Of a stretch of DNA of 64,000 bases, positions 23,605 through 42,579 are shown one piece after another (position 1 is the first letter of the stretch; every line of letters begins with the position of its first letter). The notes under the pieces are model-generated. The model saw only the letters and a list, made by a program, of their open reading frames with translations, did not search any database and was not told where the DNA came from. The DNA comes from Brachypodium distachyon (lineage: Eukaryota > Streptophyta > Magnoliopsida > Poales > Poaceae). Location of the stretch: contig NC_016133.3 in assembly GCF_000005505.3 (NCBI RefSeq), forward strand, positions 992,001-1,056,000, written 5' to 3'. The translations under genes were made by a program, and so were the position numbers.

Positions 23605-25482
23605 TATATCTTAATTTGCATTTTCGAATCCTATCTAGCTAGGTTGATTATATATAATTGCAAGTAATTTAGGCAGAGTTTTGCAATGGACTAACCCCAC
23701 TATCCTAGTAATATCTCTAGGATGTTATTGTCGTCCCTGGATTTGAACAAGCTAGCTAGTTGGTCGTTGTTTCTGACTTCAAGGATCGTCCCTCAACCTC
23801 AAAGCAAGCATGCCACATTACTTTCCAGGATTCTTTTCGTGTTCATGCGTAAAATCTCACAAAAATTCGAGCTCCTTTGGCCTAATGCATGATCGCACCG
23901 TACGTACTCTGGCATGTTCATATTATTATTGTGTATTTGTGCGCATCGAGCTTCCTTTTCTTCTTCAGGTATAGAACCACATGCTATCACATGTGAGGGA
24001 CATGTCAACATCACTATACGTACTAAGTTCTCTCCCTCCCTTTCCAGCTTTTGATCGAACGATGTAGGATCTCTCAGCGTCTCAGTGTGACAAAAAGGGC
24101 AAATAATGAAAATCAGTAAATGGAACTGGATGCAGAGGCCGGGGTTTTCCCCACTCCTTTTCCGAAAAAGAGAGAGAAAGGTACTAAATGGAAACAAAAG
24201 AATATTTCTCCATCTGGTTTTATTTGTAGCTAGTTAATTTCATGTGGAGTTGATCCATGCAAAATGATGGCCTGCAAATTAAAATGCAATAGAATAGTAT
24301 AGTACTTTCATACAAATTTGAACAACTCAGTGACGGAGAGAGTACATGGTAACACATGGAAACAAGCTTAATTTAATTACACCTACTAGCTACTAGCTTG
24401 TTCCCTAGATGCACGCAACGGAATGCAAGGTAGCTAGCTAGCTACTGTTGGGCTAGATGCGAACGTGCCTAGCTAGCTTGTGATGCGGATGAAGCATATA
24501 TCCATATGTATATATGCATGTAAGAGAAGGATGCATATTGTGAGCTAATAAACATTTGGAAGCATGAACTTCACATGAAAGGCAATCGATTTCTAGGAAA
24601 ATATTGTAAGAAAATGGTGGTGGTGGTGGTGATCTAGAGCTAGCTATCACATTAGATATGTCACCCTGAATTATAATCTTGTTCGGTTCACTACATAATA
24701 GCTTGATTACCATTCTACATGAAAAAAAAATCTTAGATTTTCCATCAAGTGATACCTTGTGGATTTATCTTCGAAAGAAATTAATGGTAAATCATTAAGT
24801 TTTTAATAACCTATGGTTAATTTTTTTTTCTTTCAAGAAGTTAATTCCTTTACATCTTTAGCTTATGTCTCCAATTAGATTGAGCATCTTCAATTACCAA
24901 CCCTTTAAATCCCATCTCTACTATCATAATGTTAATGGCATGGAAAATTATTAACCATCTAACAATATATGTAGAGGACAGGTACGGTAGATCGAGGTTA
25001 ATGTACGTGTGGATGTAGGAGGAAGGAAGAAATGTGTGAACATGCATGCATTGGAATTAAAGATGGTGACGGCGATGGATGTTTCAACTCTGTCCTTTCG
25101 TGAACTCTTGTGATACACGTGTGGTTTGATTTTCTCATGCCACACAGCAGGTTAATTAGTATTTAGCAAGCTAGCTCTTGGAAGTTTCCTTGCAATAATG
25201 CAATATATATTATATATCCATACTTGTCTCTTTTTTTGAAACTTAGCAAAATTATTATTATACATTACCTAAAGCAAATCCATCCAATTAATTTGGTACA
25301 TATACACATGCATATATGTTTTTATCATTTCTCCCCTCTATCTGATGTGCAACTATAAAGGTATCAATTAGCAAAATTAGTCAGAGTTTCTCTATTGCCT
25401 TTATTAGTACACATGGAAAGGTGATTTATAACATGATAATGACAGGAAGCTAGGACTAAGGTACATGCAGACAGAGACTCCA

Positions 25483-25494
<12 letters not shown>

Positions 25495-25572
<78 letters not shown>
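25495..25572. repeat. (AC)n/(TA)n microsatellite
   Basis: About 33 AC units followed directly by six TA units. A long, probably highly length-polymorphic dinucleotide repeat in intergenic DNA. The open frame across it on the minus strand (alternating Cys-Val) is an artefact. Confidence 0.95.
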
Positions 25573-25626
25573 AAGCATCAGGGGAGTGAGTCCCAATTAA
25601 TCACTGTGAGATGGCCATAGAATTAA

Positions 25627-25744
25627 GTAATCTCTCAGTCCCATATTAAGTGACTCAAATTTTCTCAAATATGAATGTATCTATACTCAAAAAACGTCTA
25701 GATACATGTAATATAATGTCATTTAATATGAGACGGAGGGAGTA
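25627..25744. mobile_element. Stowaway-like MITE
   Basis: Ends CTCAGTCCCATATTAAGTGA and TCATTTAATATGAGACGGAG followed by GGAG, bordered by TA, with the internal pair ATGTATCTATAC / CGTCTAGATACATG. Length about 118 bp. The outer element at 46328 has the same internal sequence. Confidence 0.75.
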
Positions 25745-26299
25745 TATAAAACAGAGATGCATATATGTTCTTTTTTATGGCAAAAGATCGGAATATGCCT
25801 TGTGATCTATATGCCTTTCTTTGCCCAATCACACACTCAATCTAGGTTGCATGCAGATCCAGCAAGGTCAACTTAACAACTCTCACAAGGTTTCAAAAAC
25901 TTGTGCTCATGTAAAATGCTTGAGAGTCTTTTAATGCTTGTAAATACTTCTGTTTCCTAAGAAAAATAGTGCTAAAACAAACCGGTATGTTTACACGATA
26001 TAAATTGGTGTCCATTTTTTCCATGAAAAACCTACAAAGATACACACAAAAAAAACCTTATCAATTCGCATGCATAATATTTTTAAAATTTTCTGGCCCA
26101 ACATAAATTTCCTTTTACGTGCATTACAGTTATCAGAAAAACTGCCGATAATTTTCATTTTTTTTCTTCTGAAAGCACTGGCCAGCGAATACAGGCCTAC
26201 GGCTGACGTGGCAGGCCCATACACGTGCCCATCTCCATCCAATCCCAGAGAGAAGAAGCACTCGTGGCTTCCCATTGGATGGCTGGGTCCCACCTGCCA

Positions 26300-26550
26300 G
26301 GTCTTCCTCTCTCTCTCTCTCTCCCTACATTAATATACTCATAGCCTCCACCTAAAAAATGGAGCTGAAAACGAGCTTAACAGAACCAGCAGCAGCTCTC
26401 ATGGGGTCCGTCCTGTCTTCTTGCTCCTGAGTCCTACCCCCTGACCCGAGGAGTCAATATCCGTCGGCAGCAGTAGCCTGGGGAGGGAGGCAAGATTGAA
26501 GATTTCCTCTTTTGTTGCGCCGGCGGGGCCAAATCCCAATTCGTAAGTCG
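26300..26550 (+). promoter_or_regulatory. Probable GLR core promoter and leader start
   Basis: A CT-rich pyrimidine patch (26302-26323) precedes an AT-rich ATTAATATACTC element (about 26329-26340) that could act as a TATA box. GC-rich leader-like sequence with a donor-like GT near 26541 follows. The coding ATG lies 1.1 kb downstream, so one or more leader introns are implied. A 23-codon upstream open frame (26359-26430) would be transcribed only if initiation occurs right at its start. Confidence 0.4.
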
Positions 26551-27692
26551 AAATCTCCCCTTCTTCTGAATTCTGATTGCTCCCGCTTCAGAGCAGTTCG
26601 TCCTTCTTGCTCTCGAATCCCCCCCACCTTCTTCTTGTGTTCCCTCCTACCAATGCGCGACATTCCTTGGGTTTTGAGAAAGAGTTCGTGAGGAAGCTGC
26701 GTTCTTGGATTAGTTCCCCCCCTCTCTCCTGCGATTGAATCCCCGCCCCCGGTAATGGCGGCACGGCCATGGCTTGTGTCTTTTACCGCCGGGTTGTTGA
26801 GGTGTTCGATTGATTGCCCACAAGGCGGTTCGGGCTCGGGATTCCGGGGTTGTCTCGGGTGAGTTCTTGCGTGGTTTCAGTCCGTTCTGTCGCTGGTTGC
26901 TGGGAATGAACACGAAATTTTGTGTTCAGGTTGGCTTGGTTGCTTGCCATTTCGGGCATTCTTTCCTTCTTTGCAGGAAGCGCGCTTAAGCATAGTATCG
27001 TGATATAAATCTGTTTTGTTTGTTTGTTCTTTCTCCTGTCTGATTGACATAATGGATGAAAGGAATCGAATAAATGCCTTTGCATAATCCAAAGTTTGGC
27101 CCTGCAAGCTTTTGTTTTTCTGTATGTCCAAAAGTGTGTTGGACACTGGAATTCTGTGGACAAAATTAAGATGGCCACGCCTCATGCTTGGCTTTTTTAT
27201 TCAAGGGCTACATTGCTTCCTGGTTTTCCTTGGATGAGGCCACATGTATGAGCAAAAATGAGGGGTTCTTGCCTGACCAACTTAGGATATATGTCTTCTT
27301 CCTAGGAGTAGTATTACTGGATAGCTCAAATCAAAATATTGTGTTGCTTACTAGAAATGAGTGTTTGCCACTCTTATTGTATTTGTCCAACCTCTCGCTC
27401 TGGTCTGTCAAGTCACTTTTATTCGTGATATTCAATCCACACACTGATCTTATTACTACAATTGTTTCCTTCAAATTGGCATTATTGTTGTTTCCCTTTC
27501 AAGTCCTGAACTGAAGCTTGAAATGTTGATACGCTTATATATTATCTATGCAATTTATGAATAAAAGTGCAGAACTGTCACAATAACAATTAACAACTGC
27601 TCCATGTTTTTTCGGCAGGGTTTTTTCAACGCATCAGTAACTTGCTAACATGTTGATAAGCCTGCAGTAGCCTTTGCACTATTTGAGGCACA

Positions 27693-31459
<3,767 letters not shown>

Positions 31460-32463
31460 TAGTTCATATGTACAAAGCTAATATATATGTACTGTATGTT
31501 TTTTCGACTGGAGATACGCCATGTTTTGGGTCAGTGCACCCGATCTAATCAAAAGAGAAAAATAGATTCGGAGGCTGTGTAGGGTAACTACTTCTGTAGG
31601 TTTCTGGCAACTGGAAAATTGTATAGAAGCTATTCTTGTCCTTGAATGGTACTACAGTGAAATGGAAGGGAAATGTGTTTGCTTGAGTACCCTTCTCGGA
31701 GTCTCTTACAATGGTTGTTCTTGTTCTGAATGGATCTGAGCAGGCAAGTCTTCCATTTTATGTTTCTTTTTATTGGGTAATTGGGTCCAAACTAAATGAA
31801 ATTGCAGAGGTTTGAATTTCTGCATCCGAAGAAGAAACTTGTCGTGTTAAATTAAAAACCACTTAAAAGTTACACTGGATTACAATGATAGACACAGCAA
31901 GGAAAAACAAATCCCTCATCCACAAATAAGCCATGTATACTAATCCGTGGCAATTAAAATATTGAAAGGAGGGAGTACTAGTTTATATCTGAACATTGGC
32001 ATTTTAATTAGAAAAAGTTTATATCTGAACACTGGATTACAAGAAAAGTAATATTATTACTTCCTCCGACCAAGAAAAGATGTCTCAAAATTCAGACGTA
32101 TCTAGACATGACTTAATGTATAGATGCATTCAAATTTAGTCAAAGTTGAGACATGTTGTGTTGGACGGAGGAGTACCAATAATCACACTTTTGTACTTTT
32201 TTTTTGTGTGAACACTGAGAAAACAGACTAAACACCAATCATAATAACACCAGCAACAACAAAAATTTGTTCGAGAAATAATAAATAAATATGCATATCA
32301 TATATAGAAAAAGAGAAGGAAATGGAATATTCTGATATTCTAGTACTCCAGTAGGTATATATCCTTGTGGATATGATTGATAGTGTAGTGGCGGCAGTTT
32401 GAGCGTGCGCCATTTTCAACCCATCCCCTTCCTTCCTCCCTTCCTCCGCCGTCCATCCATCCC
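31460..32463. other. Intergenic region between GLR and FKBP
   Basis: Contains the GLR 3' untranslated region, a short imperfect duplication (GTTTATATCTGAACA at about 31980 and 32018) and one Stowaway MITE (32058-32175). The last 100 bp are the pyrimidine-rich leader of the FKBP gene. No gene is seen. Confidence 0.55.
32058..32175. mobile_element. Stowaway-like MITE
   Basis: TA-bordered, with ends CTTCCTCCGACCAAGAAAAG and TGTGTTGGACGGAGGAG. The internal inverted pair is ATGTCTCAAAATTCAGACG / TTTAGTCAAAGTTGAGACAT. Length about 118 bp, located between GLR and FKBP. Confidence 0.7.
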
Positions 32464-33777
32464 ATGGCTTCCTCTTCCTCTGCCCTGCCTTCTAGAACCT
32501 TCCACTCCCGCCGCAGCTCCGCTCCTCCCGTTCCGCCTCCGATTCCACCTCCTTCGAGGGAGATCCCGTGCTGCGTCTCCCGGCGGAGCGCGGCCGCGCG
32601 GCTCCTCCTCTCCGCCGCCGCCGGCTTCCTCACCGCCGTCTCGCCGCCGCCGCCGGCAGCGCTCGCCGCCAGGAGAGGACGCCGGACCGTCCCGCCGGAG
32701 GACTACTCCTCCACACGTACGTACGGCGCCGCCGCCGGTTTCTCTGGTTTCACTACGTTTCTGCTCTTAGTTTTGCTCAAGATTAACATTTCAGATTTTC
32801 TGCTTACGGTATTCAGAACCGCAAATGCAGTTTACAATCAAAATTATGTATAGAGTTTTATGAGTCATGAGTCTTCACTATATTGGTTAAATCGAACCCA
32901 ATTTTCGCGGTATCCGAGTAATCTCATCTGAGAAGTATTGGTATTGGGAGCAGCTGATGGCCTCAAGTACTATGATCTTGTCGAAGGGAAGGGCCGAGCT
33001 GCTGAGAAGGGCTCAACAGTGCAGGTAACTGAACAGCTCCCAGTTCCATCTACCTACACACTGACCTTCATGGTGTAGGTTCAAACTAACTACTCCTGGT
33101 CTTGTGGTTATTGCTTCCCTTTCCTTCTTCTGAAGGTTCATTTCGACTGCATATACCGCAGCATCACAGTGGTGTCGAGCCGTGAGGCTAAGCTCCTGGC
33201 GGGCAACCGGAGTATCGCACAGGTTATGTGGCAAACTAACTACTCCTGTTCTTAGTGCTAGTACTGCTGATTTGGGGCAATAAGTGCTAAGATGTCTGTC
33301 TGCCTTCCTCTAGTAGCCTTATGTGTTCACTGTCGGATCGTTGCCTGGCAAAGAGCGGAAGCGGGATTTCGCAGACAATGCCAACGGGTTGTACTCCGCG
33401 CAGGCTTCACCCAAGCCTCCACCGGCGATGTACATGATAACTGAGGGGATGAAAGTAGGCGGGAAGGTATGGAGAATGATAAATAGTGCAAGTGAATCAA
33501 GATAATGTGGTATTTCTGTCTTCAGTTGTAGTACGGTTGACCTGATCTTCTGTTTTCTGCTTGTATGTTGGTTATGCAGAGGAGGGTAATTGTCCCACCA
33601 GAGCTCGGTTATGGCAAAAAGGGGATGAGCGAGATACCAGTAAAATTTCACCTTCTTGTAGTTTGATTAAGTAGTGCATTCAGTTATTGACGCGGTTTCC
33701 ATTGTTCTTTGCAGCCTGATACTAGTTTTGAACTGGATATAGAGCTTTTGGAAGTGATCCCTCCTAAAGAAAATTGA
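32464..33777 (+). CDS. FKBP-type peptidyl-prolyl isomerase, chloroplast lumenal (FKBP18-like)
   Basis: Six exons (32464-32716, 32954-33024, 33136-33222, 33317-33466, 33580-33639, 33715-33777) give 227 residues. The N-terminus is Ser/Pro/Arg-rich like a plastid transit peptide. A twin arginine (SRRSAAARLLLSAAAGFLTA) with a hydrophobic stretch and an ALA cleavage-like site follows, the pattern of Tat-dependent thylakoid-lumen proteins. The FKBP domain (about 90-227) carries GLKYYDLVEGKG, the long family-specific insert KERKRDFADNANGLYSAQAS, GMKVGGKRRVIVPPELGYG, and FELDIELLEV at the end. The insert matches the FKBP18 group as I remember it. Several FK506-contact aromatic residues of human FKBP12 are not obvious, so isomerase activity may be weak. 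Partner proteins cannot be inferred here. Confidence 0.88.
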
Positions 33778-34162
33778 CCAATTTTGTCTTCACTGGATGG
33801 GAAAAATCGATGAGGTACTTGTGAAGTTTCACAAAATTTAGAGGAATGTATTTATTTTATACATGTTTCGTTCTTATTAACCAGAGATGTAATTGAGAAT
33901 ATTTTGCCCGGGTATCTATAAATACACCGAGACACAAAGCTTTTTTCCCTTTTTATAAGAGATATTTTGCCTGGAAAGGACTTTTTTGCAACAATAAAAG
34001 TCTAGACCACAAGCAACACTTAAGTGGGCAAACTCTTTACCCACAATGTTGAAGCAAAATTGTATCAAAAATATTCACCACAATGTCATGGTGCCTGTAT
34101 GATTCTATAGAAAATGGTAATATTGATCTGTGACGGTGAAGGCAGCACGATCTGGTGCTCAT

Positions 34163-38104
<3,942 letters not shown>

Positions 38105-38736
38105 TGATGCGAGTCGGGAGAGATCGAGAGGTGGGCGGAGGAGAGTTTGGGCGGGAGATGAAATGGGATGGGATCGGATCGGAGGAAGGAGACGGAGAAG
38201 AAGGTGGTGGTTTGTTTGGTTTATTTTATAAGGGAAAGAAATAGCAATGGCGGGTGGGCGCGCGAAACTAACGGCCACACCATTACCCGCCTTTTCCCTT
38301 TTTGTTGCTGATGGAGAAAAGTCTTTTTATTTTATCTTATTTGTTTATTTATTTTTGGGGCTTAATTTAAATAAATTACTAAACGTTTAGACATTTTGTG
38401 GTGAAACAAAATAATGGCCACCAGCTTCACCAGGCCATGAAATTTGTTTTAGTTGCTTCCTTTTTGCTGGCAATAATTTCATACAACCAAAATCCAGCAC
38501 TGGCGATTGCACTTTCCATTCATCAACCAAAATGCTGAAACTGCATTGGCACACGTCTTAAATCGACTGATCATCATCAAACACACTGAAAACGGTCACT
38601 GATTTTACCATATGTACAAAAGGATTAATGTCGATGAAACTAACCAAAGAACACAAGACCAGAAGCCCATTTCCTGGTCTGGGACGGCGCACTCCTATGG
38701 TAATCTCTAACCTTTCATCTATTGCTATCCTGATCG

Positions 38737-41700
38737 TTAAATTCTTGGGCTGGCGACATATACACAGACATGGAGGTAGTGTTCAGGGTTCTTCAGGTTG
38801 TTGGCCACCCAAAGGAACGGTATGCTCATTTTGGGTTCGATGCCTTGCACCCTCACCAGCTTCACTTTGGCGTTCTTGGTCGCGCTGGACTCTCGCTGGC
38901 TCGACAGAGCTGGTCGACTGGTATCTGAATCGTCAGGTGCCGAGTCGGATGTCTCTGCAGGTTCAGATTCAGCAGTTGCAACTGCGGGCTTCGAGCTGAA
39001 GAACTCTGGTAGCAATGTTTCCAAGGCATCTTGCAGCGTGATGTAGATTCTACCTGCAAAACAGAAGGGGGGGGGGGGGGGGGGTGAACCATATATGTGA
39101 AGGAAATTCACTGTTAATAGTAGCAGGGTTTTTAGTTTTTACAGTAATGGACACGACCTATTCTAGTTTATCATACGTTGTATCGATTTTCCAATGGAAG
39201 AATGTGTATGCTTCCCAGTTCAGGGATAACCTTCAGACTGCAGTATAGTACAAAATATTTCATATTCATTGAAGAGCACTACTACTACATGTTTCGTGAT
39301 CATGATTTCTAGAGGTAGAGAAACACCTTTAAAGCATGCCAACAAAAAGTATGCATATCAATCGTGTACAACAAGCAAAAGCATCACCAATTGAACGTAG
39401 TTGCATCCAAATGACAAAAACGTTCACGGCAGAGCTACCACATACCTTCCCGTTTCCGAATCTCGAACGGCCGATTTATATAGGATACACCTTCCCAGTC
39501 ACTAACAGGAATCGCATCTTCTAAATACTCAAGGTCTTCTTGAACACTGCGGACATATAATCGAACAGGGACCCTGCCTGGCCAGTTATTAATTGAAATT
39601 AGCTATCAGACCAGATATTGGTTTCCTAATGTGACATAAATCCATTGGAAGTGTATATGATGAAGCGTCAGTTCAAACATTATATTAAAAAAATGGTTGG
39701 TACATAAATGTTCAACTAATAAGATAAGTACATAATTCGACGCAGAAGAGCGTACATGGTTTGCTAGATCCAGGAGATTCAGGCTCATCAGAACCTTGTT
39801 GACGCTCTGCTGAGGAAGTTCGCACTACACAATCCTCTTCAAATGGTCCAAGCTTAAGCCTGGTGGAGACATTCATATAACCATCCAAGTCACCTAGTAA
39901 GTTGTAAAAGTAATAGTTTGTAGTCAGGGCACCAAAGTTACGAGAGAGATTGAAGCCCAAATTTATGAACCATCATAATAGGGTCAGCAGGTATACTTCA
40001 TATAGAAGTGTTGTTTCTGAAGAGTATACCTTTCATTACAGATTCCCACATAGCAACTTGATCAGCCTGGGACATATTCATCACATTCTTACTATTCCCA
40101 GTTATGATGAAGGCAGCCTGCACCAAGAGAAAAGATCATTACACTATTGTTTGAGATGGGAAGAAGCGATCGGGTAATCCGTTATCAAAACAAACCTCTT
40201 TCAGGGAATTATTGTAGCTCCACTTTACACTATCTTCACCTTCGCATGGTGACAAAACTTCTCCAGGATACCCCCTAAAATGAACCTACAATTTCATGCA
40301 TAAGTTGTGTGGATAGAGCAAATAATTGGAACAAGTAACGCAGAAAACAACATAGGAGCAGAATAGCAGATACAAACAACTTTTGAACAAATAAATAAAT
40401 AATGTAAAGCACTATAAACCGGTTTCTACTCTAGTAAGGCTCCCTATGTATACTGATGCATGGCTGATTGCAATCAAGCTAGGACTAAAAAGTGATGGCG
40501 TGCATATAATTGGCTCTAGACTTGGCTTAATTGCTAACTTGAGTAACTTCGAAGTGTTCATAGCAAATTTCAAATAATGTTTACAGCAAACTGAAGTATT
40601 AACACACAATGTCCATGGTTCATGCAAAGTTCTCTACTAATCCGCACTCATAGTACAGCATAAATGAACCTTAAATACCAAAGGAACATCTTACAAGAAT
40701 AAGAAAACAAAGAAATTAATAAAAGAAAAACTGTAAACAAAAATACAAGAGAACTTATAGCCTTACTGTTAGATTCCATGGCCTTTCGGGATCTGCACAG
40801 AGAAGGTCGAAAAGAACTCCAATGGGTATATACCTAACAATTCCAAGATAAAAAGAGCAGTCAGCAATTAAAAGTGACAGCAATAACATGGATTTCAAGA
40901 TTTACTAAGGCAATTGACAGCCATCATTAATATTGGCAGGAGATAGCATATGTTACCATTTCAGAGGCAGCCCTTTATATTCAAACCAGACAGTATCTAT
41001 GCCTGGTGGGAGTGTGCTGCTGAAATGAGCCCTTATCCTAGATACCAACAGTGGTAAATACCCAAGTCTTGGCCCCAAAATCTGTTGTAGACAAAACAAA
41101 GCTCCGTAAATGAAACCAACTCAACGTAGCAGCAAAAAAGCCCCAATGGCCAATTGTACTCAGTCTCGCGAAAAAGTAAGACAAGCCATTCGACTGGATG
41201 GAAAATAGCAGTCAATGTAGCATAGATGTTGAGCACAGAGGTTGGAACTCTTTGCACATGATACATCCACAAAACAAGGTAAACAGTTATCTCAGCATAT
41301 GATTATGACCTTGGGCCTCAGCTTAAACAGACGGCAATGCGAAAGTGAAGCATATGAATCTATTCGTGTTCGTAGTACAGTAGCAGAGATGAAATTTGGG
41401 GCAAGCAGATGAAAGCTCACGGCAGGCGAAAAGACCACTCTTCAAAGTCTTCAACAAGGGTCTCCCCTAATAAAACTCCTAGGACAGCAATCAATCTGAT
41501 GATCCCCTACAAGCTACCAGCAACGATGATCCTAACAGCAGAGAACTCGTGGAAAATAAAGCGTCGAGATTTGGGGTTTCTGGACGAGGACCGAAGAGGC
41601 GGGGTCGGGAGCGAGGGTGGGTGGTTTACCAGTAAGGGTGGGGGCGGGGGGAGCGCGGTGACGTCGGCGTCGTGGAGGTGGACCTGCAGCGGCACCGCGC

Positions 41701-41764
41701 CTTCCCACAACCACCGCGCCGCCTCCTCCGACCACGCCTCCGCCTCCTCGTCGCGCGCCGCCAT
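38737..41764 (-). CDS. ATG5: Autophagy protein 5
   Basis: Eight coding exons on the minus strand (41764-41630, 41081-40957, 40833-40767, 40285-40196, 40117-40030, 39893-39756, 39577-39446, 39053-38737) give 363 residues. ATG5 is conjugated to the ubiquitin-like ATG12. The conjugate, with ATG16, drives lipidation of ATG8 on the growing autophagosome. Recognisable parts are the N-terminal helix (AARWLWEGAVPLQVHL), the first ubiquitin-like fold (VWFEYKGLPLKWYIPIGVLF), the helical region with Lys138 in NSLKEAAF (the position of the ATG12 acceptor lysine), a Ser/Glu/Asp-rich low-complexity insert around 280-310, and the C-terminal second ubiquitin-like fold ending NPEHYLHVCVYVASPRI. All splice phases close. 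A poly(G) run sits beside the last intron's acceptor. Confidence 0.95.
39067..39084. repeat. Poly(G) tract at the last ATG5 acceptor
   Basis: Eighteen consecutive G residues on the plus strand, that is 18 C on the ATG5 strand, ending 14 bases before the coding exon at 39053. It forms most of the polypyrimidine tract of this 3' splice site. Confidence 0.9.
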
Positions 41765-42579
41765 TGCCCTCTGCTTCCCGCCGGACTGGATGGAGGCCGA
41801 TCCCGCGGGGAGTCGAGTTCGCTCGCCGCCGCCGATGCCTCTAGCAGCAGCCTGACGAATCTCTGCTTTCGCTTCCGCTGCTTTGTTTGCTTCTCAAGTT
41901 CTGCTGCTGCTGTTTGCAGAAGATTCCTTTTTTATTTTGGAGGCGTCTGCTTGCAGGGAGAGGAGTTGGAGCCGGATTTCCTTTTTCTTTTCTGGATTTC
42001 TGGAGGAGTCTTCTTCTTCACGCTACGGGAGCCAGATTCGATCTTCACCGTCCGATTTGCCTCGAGATCTGTAACGACCCATCTGGATGATTTTACTTTT
42101 AACAAAGATATATACATGTAGAACATAGAACCATATAGATATCCCACCAAATTCTCGTAATGTTCACAAATCACAAAGGGTTCCAAAACTATCAATTTCG
42201 AAACGGAGGTCGTATAAATCAAAATCCGTCACTGTACTGGTTTAAACATATGAACAGAGAACGAAGAATGCAAAGCTAGGCATTGCTTGGTACAAAAGCA
42301 ATGCTTCTCAATCCAAAGCATGATATCACTGACTAGCTACCTACACCAAGAACATTGCTTCTCAAACCAAAGAATAGACTCATCTCATCTCTAATCTCCA
42401 GTAAGCAGCATACCTCCCTCCCTTGTCTAAGTTGTCTTCACCTTCAGATAATCAATTTCGATTCGATATACGCTGTTCCAAGCTTGGTTATGCCCGTCTT
42501 TCCCAAAAGAACATTTTACAGGGGGAAGTAACAGGCGATCGTAATCCAAACAACTTCCACGATGCACCCACACACGGCG

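Larger units (their letters stand above)
22700..26300. other. Long gene-free spacer between SPP and GLR
   Basis: About 3.6 kb without a supported gene. It contains two MITEs (23355-23604 and 25627-25744), a long dinucleotide repeat (25495-25572) and AT-rich DNA rich in GCTAGCTAGC-type phrases. The distal part probably includes the GLR upstream region. Confidence 0.6.

Noticed and set aside
25364..25561. Minus-strand frame of alternating Cys and Val
   Set aside because: It is just the translation of the AC microsatellite.
32340..32633. Minus-strand 97-codon frame opposite the FKBP start
   Set aside because: Gly/Glu/Arg-rich antisense shadow of the FKBP transit peptide exon.
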